From: Hydrogenophaga sp.
Lineage (GTDB): Bacteria > Pseudomonadota > Gammaproteobacteria > Burkholderiales > Burkholderiaceae_C
Direction: 5' to 3'
NCBI RefSeq assembly: GCF_030656115.1
Contig: NZ_JAUSOO010000147.1
Location: 1 to 37,907 of the forward strand
DNA length: 37,907 nucleotides
Part shown: positions 1 through 11,210 of the stretch, piece after piece
Numbering within the stretch: the stretch's first letter is position 1
Layout: the number at the start of each line of letters is the position of its first letter
Notes under the pieces: model-generated
Databases searched by the model: none
The model's input: the letters and a program-made list of their open reading frames with translations, nothing else
Told to the model about the DNA's origin: nothing
Translations under genes and position numbers: made by a program

Positions 1-1
1 T

Positions 2-2026
<2,025 letters not shown>

Positions 2027-2059
2027 GCCCGCAACGCACGCACACGAAGGACACACATC

Positions 2060-3526
2060 ATGGGAAAAGTCACCGGCTTCATGGAATTCGAGCGTCTGGA
2101 AGAGGGCTACAAGCCCGTTCCTGAGCGCCTGAAACACTACAAAGAGTTCGTGGTGGGCCTCACCGCCGACCAGGCCAAAGTGCAGGCTGCGCGCTGCATG
2201 GACTGCGGCACGCCGTTTTGCAACAACGGCTGCCCGGTCAACAACATCATTCCGGACTTCAACGACCTGGTGTTCCAGGGCGACTGGAAGAACGCCATCA
2301 CGGTGCTGCACAGCACCAACAACTTCCCTGAGTTCACGGGCCGCATCTGCCCCGCACCGTGCGAGGCGGCTTGCACGCTGAACGTGAACGACGACGCGGT
2401 GGGCATCAAGTCCATCGAGCACGCCATCATCGATCGCGCCTGGGCCGAGGGCTGGGTGCTGCCGCAGCCGCCCAAACACAAAACCGGCAAAAAAGTGGCC
2501 GTGGTGGGCTCAGGCCCCGCTGGCATGGCCGCCGCCCAGCAACTGGCGCGTGTGGGTCACGACGTGACCTTGTTCGAGAAAAACGACCGCGTGGGCGGCC
2601 TGCTGCGCTACGGCATTCCCGACTTCAAAATGGAGAAGTCGCACATTGACCGCCGCGTGGCACAGATGCAAGCCGAAGGCGTGGTGTTTCGCACCGGCGT
2701 GATGGTGGGCGAACTGCCCAAAGGCAGCAAGGTGACCAACTGGGCCAAGGAAACCATCAGCCCGGAACAGCTTCAGCACGACTTTGATGCTGTGCTGCTC
2801 ACCGGCGGTTCCGAGCAGAGCCGCGACCTGCCCGTGCCGGGCCGCGACCTGGACGGCATCCACTTCGCGATGGAGTTCCTGCCCCAGCAAAACAAGGTCA
2901 ATGCGGGCGACAAGCTCAAGGGGCAGTTGCGCGCCGACGGCAAGCACGTGATCGTGATCGGTGGTGGCGACACCGGCAGCGACTGCGTGGGCACCAGCAA
3001 CCGCCACGGCGCCGTCAGCGTCACCCAGTTCGAGGTGATGCCTCAGCCTCCCGAGCAAGAAAACAAGCCGCTGGTGTGGCCCTACTGGCCGCTCAAGCTG
3101 CGCACCAGCTCCAGCCACGAAGAAGGCTGCACCCGCGAATTTGCCGTGTCCACCAAGGCCTTCAAAGGCGAAAAGGGCAAGGTCACCGGGCTCACGACCG
3201 TGCACGTTGAAATGAAAGACGGCAAGTTGGTCGAAATTGCGGGCACCGAAAAGGAATACAAAGCCGACCTGGTGTTGCTGGCCATGGGCTTTGTGAATCC
3301 GGTGCCCACCGTGCTCGATGCCTTCGGTGTGGACAAAGACGGTCGTGGCAACGCCAAAGCCAGCACCGACTTCCACGGTGGTTACGCCACCAACGTGCCC
3401 AAGGTGTTTGCCGCAGGCGACATGCGCCGGGGCCAGTCGCTGGTGGTCTGGGCCATTCGCGAAGGCCGACAGGCAGCGCGCTCGGTGGATGAGTTCCTGA
3501 TGGGCTATTCCGACCTGCCACGTTGA
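2060..3526 (+). CDS. gltD: Glutamate synthase small subunit (NADPH, beta chain)
   Basis: 488 residues, the normal length for bacterial GltD. This FAD flavoprotein takes electrons from NADPH and passes them through iron-sulfur clusters to GltB. The N-terminal ferredoxin-like domain carries the cysteine sets [14 protein letters not shown] and [10 protein letters not shown] first Rossmann motif ([14 protein letters not shown], about residues 146-160) binds FAD, and a second ([13 protein letters not shown], about 298-310) binds NADPH. The C-terminal segment [23 protein letters not shown] is the usual FAD-closing motif. The ATG at 2060 lies 33 bp after gltB, so the two are co-transcribed. Confidence 0.97.
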   Translation: MGKVTGFMEFERLEEGYKPVPERLKHYKEFVVGLTADQAKVQAARCMDCGTPFCNNGCPVNNIIPDFNDLVFQGDWKNAITVLHSTNNFPEFTGRICPAPCEAACTLNVNDDAVGIKSIEHAIIDRAWAEGWVLPQPPKHKTGKKVAVVGSGPAGMAAAQQLARVGHDVTLFEKNDRVGGLLRYGIPDFKMEKSHIDRRVAQMQAEGVVFRTGVMVGELPKGSKVTNWAKETISPEQLQHDFDAVLLTGGSEQSRDLPVPGRDLDGIHFAMEFLPQQNKVNAGDKLKGQLRADGKHVIVIGGGDTGSDCVGTSNRHGAVSVTQFEVMPQPPEQENKPLVWPYWPLKLRTSSSHEEGCTREFAVSTKAFKGEKGKVTGLTTVHVEMKDGKLVEIAGTEKEYKADLVLLAMGFVNPVPTVLDAFGVDKDGRGNAKASTDFHGGYATNVPKVFAAGDMRRGQSLVVWAIREGRQAARSVDEFLMGYSDLPR

Positions 3527-3682
3527 CATGGCCCCACCACCGCCGCGCTGCGCGCGACCTCCTCAAGGGGGCGATGCGGGTGGCCCGGCGGAGCCGGTTC
3601 TGCGATGGCCAGGGTGGGACGCACCGTTGTTCCACCTAGGATTTACCCTCATGCGACAATCACCGGCTATATGCACGGCCCC

Positions 3683-4498
3683 ATGAGCGAACCCCCTTTC
3701 ATTGAAATTGACCACGTCACGTTTGGCTACGACAGCCGGCGTACGATCCTCAGCGACCTGACGCTGAACTTTGCGCGTGGCAAGGTCACGGCGGTGCTGG
3801 GTGGTTCCGGTTGCGGCAAGACCACCCTGTTGCGCCTGATTGGTGGCGTGCATGCGGCCAACAGCGGGCGTGTGGTGTTCGACGGCGAGGTCATTGACTC
3901 CCGCAACAAAGCCCAGCTGTTTCGCCTGCGCCGCCGCCTGGGCATGCTGTTTCAGTTCGGTGCGCTGTTCACCGACCTGTCGGTGTTCGACAACGTGGCC
4001 TTTCCGCTGCGCGAGATGACCGATTTGCCCGAGTCGCTGATCCGCGACATCGTGCTGATGAAACTCAATGCCGTGGGCCTGCGCGGCGCGGCGGGGCTGC
4101 GCATCAGCGAGGTGTCGGGCGGCATGGCGCGGCGCATTGCGCTGGCCCGTGCCATTGCGCTGGATCCCGAACTCATCATGTACGACGAGCCCTTCGCTGG
4201 GCTCGACCTGGTGTCCATGGGGGTGGCGGCCAAGCTGATTCGCACCCTGACCGATGTGACCGGTGCCACCACGCTGCTGATTTCCCACGACGTGCCGCAG
4301 TGTATGGCCATCAGCGACTGGGTGGTGCTCATGGCCACCGGCGGGCGCATTGTGGCCCAAGGCACGCCGGCAGAGTTGATGGCCAGTGACGAGCCCGAGG
4401 TGCGCCAGTTCGTGCGTGGCGAGCCCGACGGACCGGTGAAATTCCATTACCCGGCACCGTCCGTGGCGGTCGACTTTGGCCTGGAGGCTTCGCGATGA
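3683..4498 (+). CDS. mlaF: Phospholipid ABC transporter ATP-binding protein MlaF
   Basis: ATPase of the MlaFEDB inner-membrane complex, which moves phospholipids between the inner membrane and the periplasmic carrier MlaC to maintain outer-membrane asymmetry. Walker A is GGSGCGKTT, the signature is VSGGMARR, and Walker B is LIMYDEPFAGLD followed by ISHD. I chose the ATG at 3683 (MSEPPFIEIDHVTFGY, 271 aa). Upstream in-frame ATGs at 3605 and 3671 would add sequence unlike the family, and a GACAAT -10-like hexamer at 3655-3660 suggests that transcription begins just before. It overlaps mlaE by 4 bp (ATGA). No strong ribosome site is visible, so the exact start is uncertain by four codons. Confidence 0.93.
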   Translation: MSEPPFIEIDHVTFGYDSRRTILSDLTLNFARGKVTAVLGGSGCGKTTLLRLIGGVHAANSGRVVFDGEVIDSRNKAQLFRLRRRLGMLFQFGALFTDLSVFDNVAFPLREMTDLPESLIRDIVLMKLNAVGLRGAAGLRISEVSGGMARRIALARAIALDPELIMYDEPFAGLDLVSMGVAAKLIRTLTDVTGATTLLISHDVPQCMAISDWVVLMATGGRIVAQGTPAELMASDEPEVRQFVRGEPDGPVKFHYPAPSVAVDFGLEASR

Positions 4499-5274
4499 AC
4501 CTGCTGCAGCAGCTGGGCCGCCGTGCCCTGGACGTGTTGGCGGCCTGGGGCCATGGCGCCTTGTTCTTTATGGAGCTGATCAAGGCCGTGCCAGCCGGTT
4601 TGGCCCGGTTTGGCCTGGTGGTGACGCAGATCCACGCCATTGGCAACCGCTCGCTGGTCATCATTCTGGCCTCGGGCCTGGCGGTGGGTTTCGTGCTGGC
4701 CTTGCAGCTCTACAACACGCTCACCAATTTTGGTGCCGCCGAGTCGCTGGGCCTGGTGGTCAATTTGTCGCTGGTGCGTGAGCTTGGCCCAGTGGTCACG
4801 GCGCTGCTGTTCGCGGGCCGTGCTGGCACCTCGCTGACCGCCGAGATCGGCCTGATGAAAGCCGGCGAGCAGATTGCCGCCATGGAGCTGATGGCCATTG
4901 ACCCGCGCAAGCGCGTGCTGGCGCCGCGTTTCATTGCCGGCGTCATCGCCATGCCGTTGCTGGCGGCGCTGTTTTCGGCCATTGGCATTCTGGGTGCCTG
5001 GGTGGTCGCGGTGGGCCTGATCGGCATTGACGCTGGTAATTTCTGGTCGATCCAGCAAAACGGTGTGGATGTGTGGCGCGATGTGGGCAATGGCGTGGTG
5101 AAAAGCGCTGTGTTTGGCGTCATTTGCACCGCCGTGGCCTTGTACCAGGGATACGAGACCGAAGCCACGCCCGAAGGCGTGGCCTACGCCACCACGCGCA
5201 CGGTGGTGACCGCCTCGCTGGGTGTGCTGGCGATGGACTTCATCCTCACCGCCCTGATGTTTTCGACCCCTTGA
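4495..5274 (+). CDS. mlaE: Phospholipid ABC transporter permease MlaE
   Basis: 259 residues, the usual MlaE/YrbE length. It is a hydrophobic integral inner-membrane protein with several long apolar helices. The family segments LVRELGPVVTALLFAGRAGTSLTAEIGLMKAGEQIAAMELMAIDP (coupling helix region, about residues 93-137) and the closing VTASLGVLAMDFILTALMF are clear. It forms the transmembrane core bound by MlaF and MlaB on the cytoplasmic side and the MlaD ring on the periplasmic side. It starts inside the mlaF stop codon (ATGA), indicating translational coupling. Confidence 0.95.
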   Translation: MNLLQQLGRRALDVLAAWGHGALFFMELIKAVPAGLARFGLVVTQIHAIGNRSLVIILASGLAVGFVLALQLYNTLTNFGAAESLGLVVNLSLVRELGPVVTALLFAGRAGTSLTAEIGLMKAGEQIAAMELMAIDPRKRVLAPRFIAGVIAMPLLAALFSAIGILGAWVVAVGLIGIDAGNFWSIQQNGVDVWRDVGNGVVKSAVFGVICTAVALYQGYETEATPEGVAYATTRTVVTASLGVLAMDFILTALMFSTP

Positions 5275-5292
5275 TCACCGAGCAGCTGACGT

Positions 5293-5772
5293 ATGAACAA
5301 AAGAAGTATTGAAATCCTCGTGGGCCTGTTTGTCGTGTTGGGCGCGGCGGGTCTTCTCTTTCTGGCACTCAAGGCCGCCAACCTCGGCAGTTTCACCAAC
5401 GGTGGTACCACCTACACGGTGCAGGCGCGCTTTGACAACATCGGGGGCCTGAAAGCCCGGGCGCCGGTGCGCTCTGCTGGCGTCAATGTGGGTCGCGTCA
5501 CCAGCGTCACGCTCGACGCTCAGACCTTTCAAGGCTTGGTGACGATGGAAGTGAACCAAGGCATCTTGTTTCCCAAAGACTCGTCGGCCAAAATTCTCAC
5601 AGCCGGTTTGCTGGGCGACCAATACATTGGCATTGAGCCCGGTGGCGACGAACGCAACCTGGCTGCGGGTGACGTGATCACACAGACCCAGTCGGCCATG
5701 GTGCTGGAAAACCTGATTGGGCAATTCCTGTTCAACAAGGCAGCAGACGGTGGAACGGGTGGCGCCGACTGA
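5293..5772 (+). CDS. mlaD: MCE-domain phospholipid-binding protein MlaD
   Basis: 159 residues. A single N-terminal membrane anchor (about 7-29, IEILVGLFVVLGAAGLLFLALKA) is followed by one MCE domain. Typical MCE features are YTVQARFDNIGGLKARAPVRSAGVNVGRVTSVTLD and the hydrophobic pore-loop region LLGDQYIGIEPGG. In the family MlaD forms a hexameric ring in the periplasm through which lipids pass to or from MlaC. It lies 18 bp after mlaE in the same operon. It is slightly shorter than the E. coli protein at the C terminus, a common size in betaproteobacteria. Confidence 0.94.
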   Translation: MNKRSIEILVGLFVVLGAAGLLFLALKAANLGSFTNGGTTYTVQARFDNIGGLKARAPVRSAGVNVGRVTSVTLDAQTFQGLVTMEVNQGILFPKDSSAKILTAGLLGDQYIGIEPGGDERNLAAGDVITQTQSAMVLENLIGQFLFNKAADGGTGGAD

Positions 5773-5878
5773 GGTGCTGGCCCGCGCGTTTGGGCGCTCT
5801 GGCGGGCCAGCGCAACGGACACAGCCAGCGGTTCGTTTCAATCAACAACAACGGGTACACAACCCAGGGGGTGTCAAC

Positions 5879-6622
5879 ATGTTCATGCCATCGATCTTGG
5901 GCCGTTCCATGGTGGGCGTGGTCTTGGTCGCGTTCATGAGTGGCTGCGCCAGCGGTCCCAATGCCAACCCGCAAGACCCGCTGGAGCCGTTCAACAGGGA
6001 CATGTCTGTGTTCAATGAGTCGGTGGATTCGATGGTGCTCAAGCCGGTGGCCACGGTCTACCGCGATGCGACCCCTGATCTGGTGCGCACCGGTGTCAGC
6101 AATTTCTTCTCCAACCTGGGCGATGTGTGGTCCTTCATCAACGCGGCCTTGCAACTGCGACCGCGTGAGGCGAGCGAGAATTTTTTGCGCGTGGGTGTGA
6201 ACACCGCGTTTGGACTGGGCGGTGTGCTTGACGTGGCTTCTGAAATGGGCATTGAACGCACCCGCCTGGACTTTGGTCAGACCCTCGGTCGCTGGGGCGT
6301 GCCTTCAGGCCCTTACCTGGTGCTGCCCATTTTTGGTCCGTCTTCGTTCCGGGACGCGGCGGGGTTTGGTGTGGAAACCCAAGGCGACTTGATCCAGCGG
6401 CTGGACAGTGTCTCCACCCGCAACTCGCTGATCGTGCTGAGGGCGGTCGAAACCCGGGCCAATCTGTTGCGAGCCACCTCCATGCTTGAAGGGGCTGCGC
6501 TCGACAAGTACAGTTTCACGCGCGACGTGTACCTGCGCCGCCGCCAGAGTCAAATTGAAGACTTGATTGATCTGGGCATCGGTGTGCGCAACGGTTCAGA
6601 AGATACACAAGACAGCAAATGA
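5879..6622 (+). CDS. mlaA: Outer-membrane lipoprotein MlaA (VacJ family)
   Basis: 247 residues from the ATG at 5879, which has a good ribosome site (AGGGGGT, about 9 bp upstream). The lipobox MSGC lies at the end of the signal peptide, so the mature protein starts at the Cys and is lipidated. The conserved VacJ segments DPLEPFNRDMSVFNESVD, SNFFSNLGDVWSFINAALQ, FGQTLGRWGVPSGPYLVLPIFGPSSFRDAAG and the C-terminal region are present. MlaA sits in the outer membrane, usually with a porin, and removes phospholipids from the outer leaflet, handing them to MlaC. In enterobacteria mlaA is unlinked, whereas here it is between mlaD and mlaC. Confidence 0.95.
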   Translation: MFMPSILGRSMVGVVLVAFMSGCASGPNANPQDPLEPFNRDMSVFNESVDSMVLKPVATVYRDATPDLVRTGVSNFFSNLGDVWSFINAALQLRPREASENFLRVGVNTAFGLGGVLDVASEMGIERTRLDFGQTLGRWGVPSGPYLVLPIFGPSSFRDAAGFGVETQGDLIQRLDSVSTRNSLIVLRAVETRANLLRATSMLEGAALDKYSFTRDVYLRRRQSQIEDLIDLGIGVRNGSEDTQDSK

Positions 6623-6725
6623 GAGACACCGGTGGTGGAACCCCGACCTGTCGGATCTGCTCCAATTGAAAGCATCGCACCTTTTTGCGTGCGGTAGACA
6701 GAGGGCCGATGGCCCGGAAAGGCAC

Positions 6726-7355
6726 ATGATGTTGAAGCGACGCACTTGGCTGAGCGGATGGATGGTTCTGGTTGCGGCCATGCTGGCGCTGCCCGTTCAA
6801 GCAACCGAAGAAACACCTGATGCGCTGGTCAAGCGCATTTCGGGTGAGGTCATGGCCGCGGTCAAAGCCGACCCCGCGATCCAGGCCGGCGATGTGAACC
6901 GCATCATCGCGTTGGTGGACGGCAAAATCATGCCCAGCGTCAACTTTGCCCGCATGACGTCGTCGGCCGTGGGGCGTTATTGGCGCCAGGCCACGCCCGA
7001 GCAGCAAAAGCAGCTCCAAGACGAGTTCAAGACCCTGCTGGTGCGCACCTACGCGGGCGCTCTCGGGGAAGTGAAGGACCAGACGGTGAGCTTTCGCCCC
7101 CTGCGCTCGCGCCCGGAAGACACCGAGGTGGTGGTTCGCTCCGAGGTGCGCGGTCGTGGTGATCCGATCCAGCTCGATTACAGGCTGGAGAAAACCCCCA
7201 ACGGCTGGAAAATTTACGATCTGAACGTCTTGGGCGTGTGGCTGGTGGAAACCTACCGCACCCAGTTTGCGCAGGAAATCAATGCCAAGGGCATCGACGG
7301 CCTGATCGCCACGCTGGTGCAGCGCAACAAGAGCAACACCGCCAAGGCAGGTTGA
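6726..7355 (+). CDS. mlaC: Periplasmic phospholipid-binding protein MlaC
   Basis: About 209 residues (Ttg2D/MlaC family). A cleavable signal peptide (basic MMLKRR, apolar core, VQA at about residue 25) exports it to the periplasm, where it ferries lipids between MlaA and MlaFEDB. Family landmarks are NFARMTSSAVGRYWRQATPEQQKQLQDEFKTLLVRTYAGAL and WKIYDLNVLGVWLVETYRTQF. Two adjacent ATGs (6726 and 6729) follow the ribosome site GGAAAGG (6716-6722). Spacing slightly favours the second, so the true start may be one codon later. The stop overlaps the mlaB start (TGATG). Confidence 0.93.
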   Translation: MMLKRRTWLSGWMVLVAAMLALPVQATEETPDALVKRISGEVMAAVKADPAIQAGDVNRIIALVDGKIMPSVNFARMTSSAVGRYWRQATPEQQKQLQDEFKTLLVRTYAGALGEVKDQTVSFRPLRSRPEDTEVVVRSEVRGRGDPIQLDYRLEKTPNGWKIYDLNVLGVWLVETYRTQFAQEINAKGIDGLIATLVQRNKSNTAKAG

Positions 7356-7660
7356 TGGCTGCGCCGTTGACCACCGCTGCAGCGCCCATGGCTGTGTCCG
7401 CGCTGCCTGAGCAACTGACCATGCACGTAGCGGCCAAGGTGTTGGACCAGCTGAGCCAGACGCTGGCTCAGCAGTCGGCTCAGACGGTGGTGCTGGATGC
7501 GCAGTCGCTGCGTGTGTTTGACTCGTCGGCGGTGGCTGTCTTGCTCGAATTGCGGCGCCGGTTGGTGTCCCGTGGCAAGACGCTTCAGCTGGCCCATTCG
7601 CCCACCCGGCTGCAGCAGTTGGTGACGCTTTACGGCGTCGGCGAGTTGCTGCCAGGCTGA
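7355..7660 (+). CDS. mlaB: STAS-domain protein MlaB
   Basis: 101 residues, a single STAS domain. It shows the core TVVLDAQSLRVFDSSAVAVLLELRRRL, where the DSSAV loop corresponds to the anti-sigma-antagonist phosphosite, and HSPTRLQQLVTLYGVGELL at the end. In the Mla system this small cytoplasmic protein binds MlaF and stabilises the ATPase dimer. The ATG at 7355 shares one base with the mlaC stop (TGATG), indicating coupling. The N-terminal 20 residues are Ala/Pro-rich and poorly conserved, and an internal ATG at residue 12 is an alternative start. Confidence 0.88.
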   Translation: MAAPLTTAAAPMAVSALPEQLTMHVAAKVLDQLSQTLAQQSAQTVVLDAQSLRVFDSSAVAVLLELRRRLVSRGKTLQLAHSPTRLQQLVTLYGVGELLPG

Positions 7661-7767
7661 GGCCCGGCCTGGTCACCCTTGGCACGCTGAAGCGCGTCCA
7701 GGTGATGAACAACCGCCGCCCCAGCATGTCTTGCGCGTCCAGCGAAGCCGGCAGTGGCTCAGGGGCT

Positions 7768-7773
7768 TAAAAT
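7768..7773 (+). promoter_or_regulatory. Possible -10 element for the ABC exporter pair
   Basis: A TAAAAT hexamer stands in the 181-bp gap between mlaB and the following ABC ATPase gene, 69 bp before its start. No convincing -35 is visible at the right distance, so this is a tentative call that the exporter pair has its own promoter. Confidence 0.3.
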
Positions 7774-7841
7774 CACCGGTTCGCTTTCGGTGTACAGATG
7801 TCCTGTGTTCCGTGGGTGTCTCTTGGGGTGCCGCCTCCACA

Positions 7842-8792
7842 ATGCCAGCTGTCTCTTTCCAACACGTTTCCAAAATATTCCCTTCGCCCCGTGGTGATCT
7901 GCACGCCCTCAAGGACGTGTCGTTTGATGTTCAGCCGGGCGAATTTTTTGGTTTGCTGGGCCCCAACGGCGCTGGCAAAACCACACTCATCAGCATCTTG
8001 GCAGGTCTTACCCGCGCCAGCAGTGGCCGCGTGTTGGTGCACGGCAAAGACGTGCAGGCCGATTACCAAGCCGCCCGCCGCCAGCTCGGCGTGGTGCCGC
8101 AGGAGCTGGTGTTTGACCCTTTTTTCAACGTGCGAGAGGCGCTCCGGTTTCAGTCGGGCTATTTTGGTATCCGCCACAACGAGGCCTGGATCAACGAACT
8201 GCTGGACGGTCTGGGCTTGGCCGACAAAGCGGGCTCCAACATGCGCCAGCTCTCGGGGGGCATGAAACGCCGGGTGTTGATTGCGCAGGCGCTGGTGCAC
8301 AAGCCGCCGGTGATCGTGCTGGACGAACCCACCGCTGGCGTGGACGTGGAACTGCGCCAGACGCTGTGGCAGTTCATTTCTGATTTGAACAAACGCCTGG
8401 GCAGTACGGTGCTGCTGACCACGCATTACCTGGAAGAGGCCGAAGCGCTGTGTGGCCGCCTGGCCATGCTCAAGCAGGGGCAGGTGGTGGCGTTGGAGTC
8501 GACCTCGGTGCTGCTGGCGCGTGCCGCGTCCAATGTGTTGCGTTTCAAAACCGATGCCACCTTGCCACCCGAGCTGGCGGCGCAAGCGCGCATCACCGGA
8601 CGTGTGGTGCAACTGCCCGCCAACGATGCCCACGCGGTGGAGCGTGTCCTGGCACGTCTGCGCGAGTTGGGCGTGGTGGCGCAAGACATCGAGATACGCA
8701 AGGCCGATCTGGAAGATGTGTTTCTGGAGCTGACCGGTAGCCATGTCCGACCGGCCACACCAGTGCTGGCCCTGGACGAGGTGGACGTATGA
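7842..8792 (+). CDS. ABC-2 type exporter ATP-binding protein (YadG-like)
   Basis: 316 residues from the ATG at 7842 (MPAVSFQHVSKIF). All ABC motifs are present: Walker A GPNGAGKTT, Q-loop VVPQEL, signature LSGGMKRR, Walker B VIVLDEPTAGVD, and switch TTHYLEEAE. A roughly 70-residue C-terminal domain ends in IEIRKADLEDVFLELTG, typical of DrrA/YadG/NodI-type exporters. It overlaps the permease gene by 4 bp (ATGA). Substrate is not known. A position directly after mla and before bolA/murA is common in Burkholderiales, which hints at a cell-envelope role, but that is inference. The open frame extends upstream to 7731, but that part does not look like family sequence. Confidence 0.92.
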   Translation: MPAVSFQHVSKIFPSPRGDLHALKDVSFDVQPGEFFGLLGPNGAGKTTLISILAGLTRASSGRVLVHGKDVQADYQAARRQLGVVPQELVFDPFFNVREALRFQSGYFGIRHNEAWINELLDGLGLADKAGSNMRQLSGGMKRRVLIAQALVHKPPVIVLDEPTAGVDVELRQTLWQFISDLNKRLGSTVLLTTHYLEEAEALCGRLAMLKQGQVVALESTSVLLARAASNVLRFKTDATLPPELAAQARITGRVVQLPANDAHAVERVLARLRELGVVAQDIEIRKADLEDVFLELTGSHVRPATPVLALDEVDV

Positions 8793-9544
8793 GCGGTTGG
8801 CAGGCTCTGTTTTATAAAGAAATTCTGCGTTTCTGGAAGGTGGGTTTCCAGACCGTGGCCGCTCCGGTGATCACCGCCATTCTGTATCTGATGATCTTTG
8901 GCCATGTGCTTGAGGGCCGGGTACAGGTGTACGGCACGGTGGGCTACACCGCCTTTTTGTTGCCGGGCTTGGTGATGATGAGTGTGTTGCAAAACGCCTT
9001 TGCCAACAGCTCGTCGTCCATGGTGCAGAGCAAGGTCATGGGCAACCTGGTGTTTTTGTTGCTTACGCCGCTGTCGCACCGCGCCTGGTTTGTGGCCTAT
9101 GTCGGATCGTCCGTGGTGCGAGGTCTGGCGGTGGGATCGGGCGTGATGCTGGCCACGTGGTGGTTTGCCCAGCCGTCCCTCGTGGCACCGCTGTGGATCG
9201 TGGTGTTCGCTGTGCTGGGTGCTGCGCTGTTGGGTGCGCTGGGTCTGATTGCGGGTCTGTGGGCCGAGAAGTTCGACCAAATGGCTGCCTTTCAAAACTT
9301 CATCATCATGCCCATGACATTTTTGTCGGGCGTGTTCTACTCCATCCATTCCTTGCCCGAGTTCTGGCAACAAGTCAGCCACCTCAATCCGTTTTTCTAC
9401 ATGATTGACGGTTTCCGTTACGGCTTTTTTGGTGTGAGCGATGTGTCGCCTTGGCTCAGTCTGAGCATTGTGGGGGTGGCGCTCGCCGGAGTGAGCGCCC
9501 TGGCGCTGTACCTGCTGCGCACGGGCTACAAAATTCGCCACTAG
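8789..9544 (+). CDS. ABC-2 type exporter permease (YadH-like)
   Basis: 251 residues with six predicted apolar helices. The ABC-2 membrane family pattern is clear: an N-terminal amphipathic KEILRFWKVGFQTVAAPVITAILYLMIFG, then LLPGLVMMSVLQNAFANSSSSMVQSK, the conserved FQNFIIMPMTFLSGVFYSIHSLPEFWQ, and LNPFFYMIDGFRYGFFG. It would pair with the preceding ATPase as a homodimeric exporter. The start lies within the stop of the ATPase gene (ATGA). Substrate unknown. Confidence 0.92.
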   Translation: MSGWQALFYKEILRFWKVGFQTVAAPVITAILYLMIFGHVLEGRVQVYGTVGYTAFLLPGLVMMSVLQNAFANSSSSMVQSKVMGNLVFLLLTPLSHRAWFVAYVGSSVVRGLAVGSGVMLATWWFAQPSLVAPLWIVVFAVLGAALLGALGLIAGLWAEKFDQMAAFQNFIIMPMTFLSGVFYSIHSLPEFWQQVSHLNPFFYMIDGFRYGFFGVSDVSPWLSLSIVGVALAGVSALALYLLRTGYKIRH

Positions 9545-9670
9545 CATGCCCGGACCCGCTCGTGTGCCCGCTGGGCGCTGCCGCCTCCGATCGTCTGGCC
9601 TGTTGCGAGAGCACTGTGCTCGATGCACCGTTCACCCGGTGATTCAACCTTCCATTTTCCCCGACCCGTT

Positions 9671-9910
9671 ATGACCGCTGACCAACTGCAACAACTCATC
9701 GCCGCCGGCTTGCCCTGCGAGCACCTGGACGTCACCGGTGACGGCCGCCACTGGGCGGCTGTGGTGGTGTCACCCGCTTTCGAGGGCATGCGCGCCATTG
9801 CCCGTCACAAGCGTGTCTACGCCACGCTGGGTGAGCGTATCCACAACGATGAGGTTCACGCCCTGTCCATGAAAACTTTCACGCCCGCCGAGTGGGCGCA
9901 ACAACCCTGA
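9671..9910 (+). CDS. ibaG: BolA/IbaG family protein
   Basis: 79 residues. The BolA fold is recognisable: [75 protein letters not shown]. The short length, the conserved Cys and His, and the location just before murA match IbaG (YrbA) rather than BolA itself. Family members bind monothiol glutaredoxins and [2Fe-2S] clusters. The ATG at 9671 fits the family N terminus; an upstream in-frame ATG at 9623 would add 16 unrelated residues. murA follows after 19 bp. Confidence 0.9.
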   Translation: MTADQLQQLIAAGLPCEHLDVTGDGRHWAAVVVSPAFEGMRAIARHKRVYATLGERIHNDEVHALSMKTFTPAEWAQQP

Positions 9911-9929
9911 ACCCAGCCTGAGCCGCTCC

Positions 9930-11210
9930 ATGGACAAACTGCGAATCACCGGTGGCCGCACGCTGCACGGCGAAGTGACTATTTCTGGCGCCAAAAACGC
10001 CGCGCTGCCTGAACTCTGTGCGGCACTGCTGACGTGTGAGCCGGTCACGTTGACCAATGTGCCGCGCTTGCGCGACGTGGCCACCATGCGCCAGTTGCTG
10101 GACCACATGGGCGTGCAAACCCAGACCCATGGCGCGCGCGGTGGCATGACGCTGCACGCGGCCGATTCGATCAACCCCGAAGCGCCCTACGAACTGGTCA
10201 AGACCATGCGAGCGTCGGTGCTGGTGCTGGGCCCGCTGCTGGCGCGCTTTGGCCGTGCACGCGTGTCGTTGCCCGGGGGGTGTGCCATAGGTTCGCGTCC
10301 GGTGGACCAGCACATCAAAGGCATGCAAGCCATGGGGGCCGAGATTCTGGTGGAGCACGGCTACATGGTGGCTCAACTGGCCGGCGGCAAAAAGCGCCTG
10401 CAGGGAGCCCGTATTGCCACCGACATGGTCACCGTCACCGGCACCGAAAACTTCTTGATGGCCGCCACGCTGGCCGAGGGCGAAACCCTGCTGGAAAACG
10501 CGGCCCAAGAGCCTGAGATTGCCGATCTGGCCGAGATGCTGATCGCCATGGGCGCAAAAATTGAAGGCCACGGCACCAGCCGCATCCACATTCAGGGCGT
10601 TGAGCGTCTGCACGGCTGCACCCACCAAGTGGTGGCCGACCGTATTGAAGCCGGTACCTTCCTGTGTGCCGTGGCCGCCACGGGTGGCGACGTGGTGTTG
10701 CGCCACGGCCGCGCCGACCACCTCGACGCCGTGATCGACAAGCTGATTGAAGCGGGCGCTGATATTGCAGCGGGCCAAGATGCGGACGGCGACTTTATTC
10801 GGGTCCGTTCCACCGGTCGTCTGAAAGCCCAGGGTTTTCGCACCACCGAATACCCCGGTTTCCCGACCGACATGCAGGCCCAGTTCATGGCGCTCAATTG
10901 CATTTCGCACGGCACGGCCAAGGTGACCGAAACCATTTTTGAAAACCGCTTCATGCACGTCAACGAAATGGTGCGTTTGGGTGCAAAGATCCAGATCGAT
11001 GGCAAGGTCGCGGTGGTGGAGGGCACTGAAAAACTCTCCGGCGCCACCGTGATGGCCACCGACTTGCGCGCTTCCGCCAGCCTGGTGATCGCCGGCCTGG
11101 TGGCCGAGGGCGACACCATCGTGGACCGCATCTACCACCTGGACCGGGGTTACGACCAGATGGAAGAAAAATTGCGCGGCATTGGCGCCAACATTGAACG
11201 CATCAAATGA
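9930..11210 (+). CDS. murA: UDP-N-acetylglucosamine 1-carboxyvinyltransferase (MurA)
   Basis: 426 residues. It catalyses the first committed step of peptidoglycan synthesis, transfer of enolpyruvate from PEP to UDP-GlcNAc. The N terminus [29 protein letters not shown] and the active-site loop [15 protein letters not shown] with the catalytic Cys (residue 118, the fosfomycin target) are intact, as are the C-terminal [20 protein letters not shown] and [13 protein letters not shown]. It is co-directional with bolA/ibaG and overlaps hisG by 4 bp, so cell-wall and histidine genes probably share a transcript. Confidence 0.97.
   Translation: MDKLRITGGRTLHGEVTISGAKNAALPELCAALLTCEPVTLTNVPRLRDVATMRQLLDHMGVQTQTHGARGGMTLHAADSINPEAPYELVKTMRASVLVLGPLLARFGRARVSLPGGCAIGSRPVDQHIKGMQAMGAEILVEHGYMVAQLAGGKKRLQGARIATDMVTVTGTENFLMAATLAEGETLLENAAQEPEIADLAEMLIAMGAKIEGHGTSRIHIQGVERLHGCTHQVVADRIEAGTFLCAVAATGGDVVLRHGRADHLDAVIDKLIEAGADIAAGQDADGDFIRVRSTGRLKAQGFRTTEYPGFPTDMQAQFMALNCISHGTAKVTETIFENRFMHVNEMVRLGAKIQIDGKVAVVEGTEKLSGATVMATDLRASASLVIAGLVAEGDTIVDRIYHLDRGYDQMEEKLRGIGANIERIK

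Noticed and set aside
6516..7727. 403-codon minus-strand frame antisense to mlaC and mlaB
   Set aside because: Opposite two conserved Mla genes; translation lacks any domain signature.
9879..11138. 419-codon open frame on the minus strand antisense to murA
   Set aside because: It is the complement of a fully conserved MurA frame. The translation is His/Gln/Gly-rich without domain features, as is usual for antisense frames in GC-rich genes.
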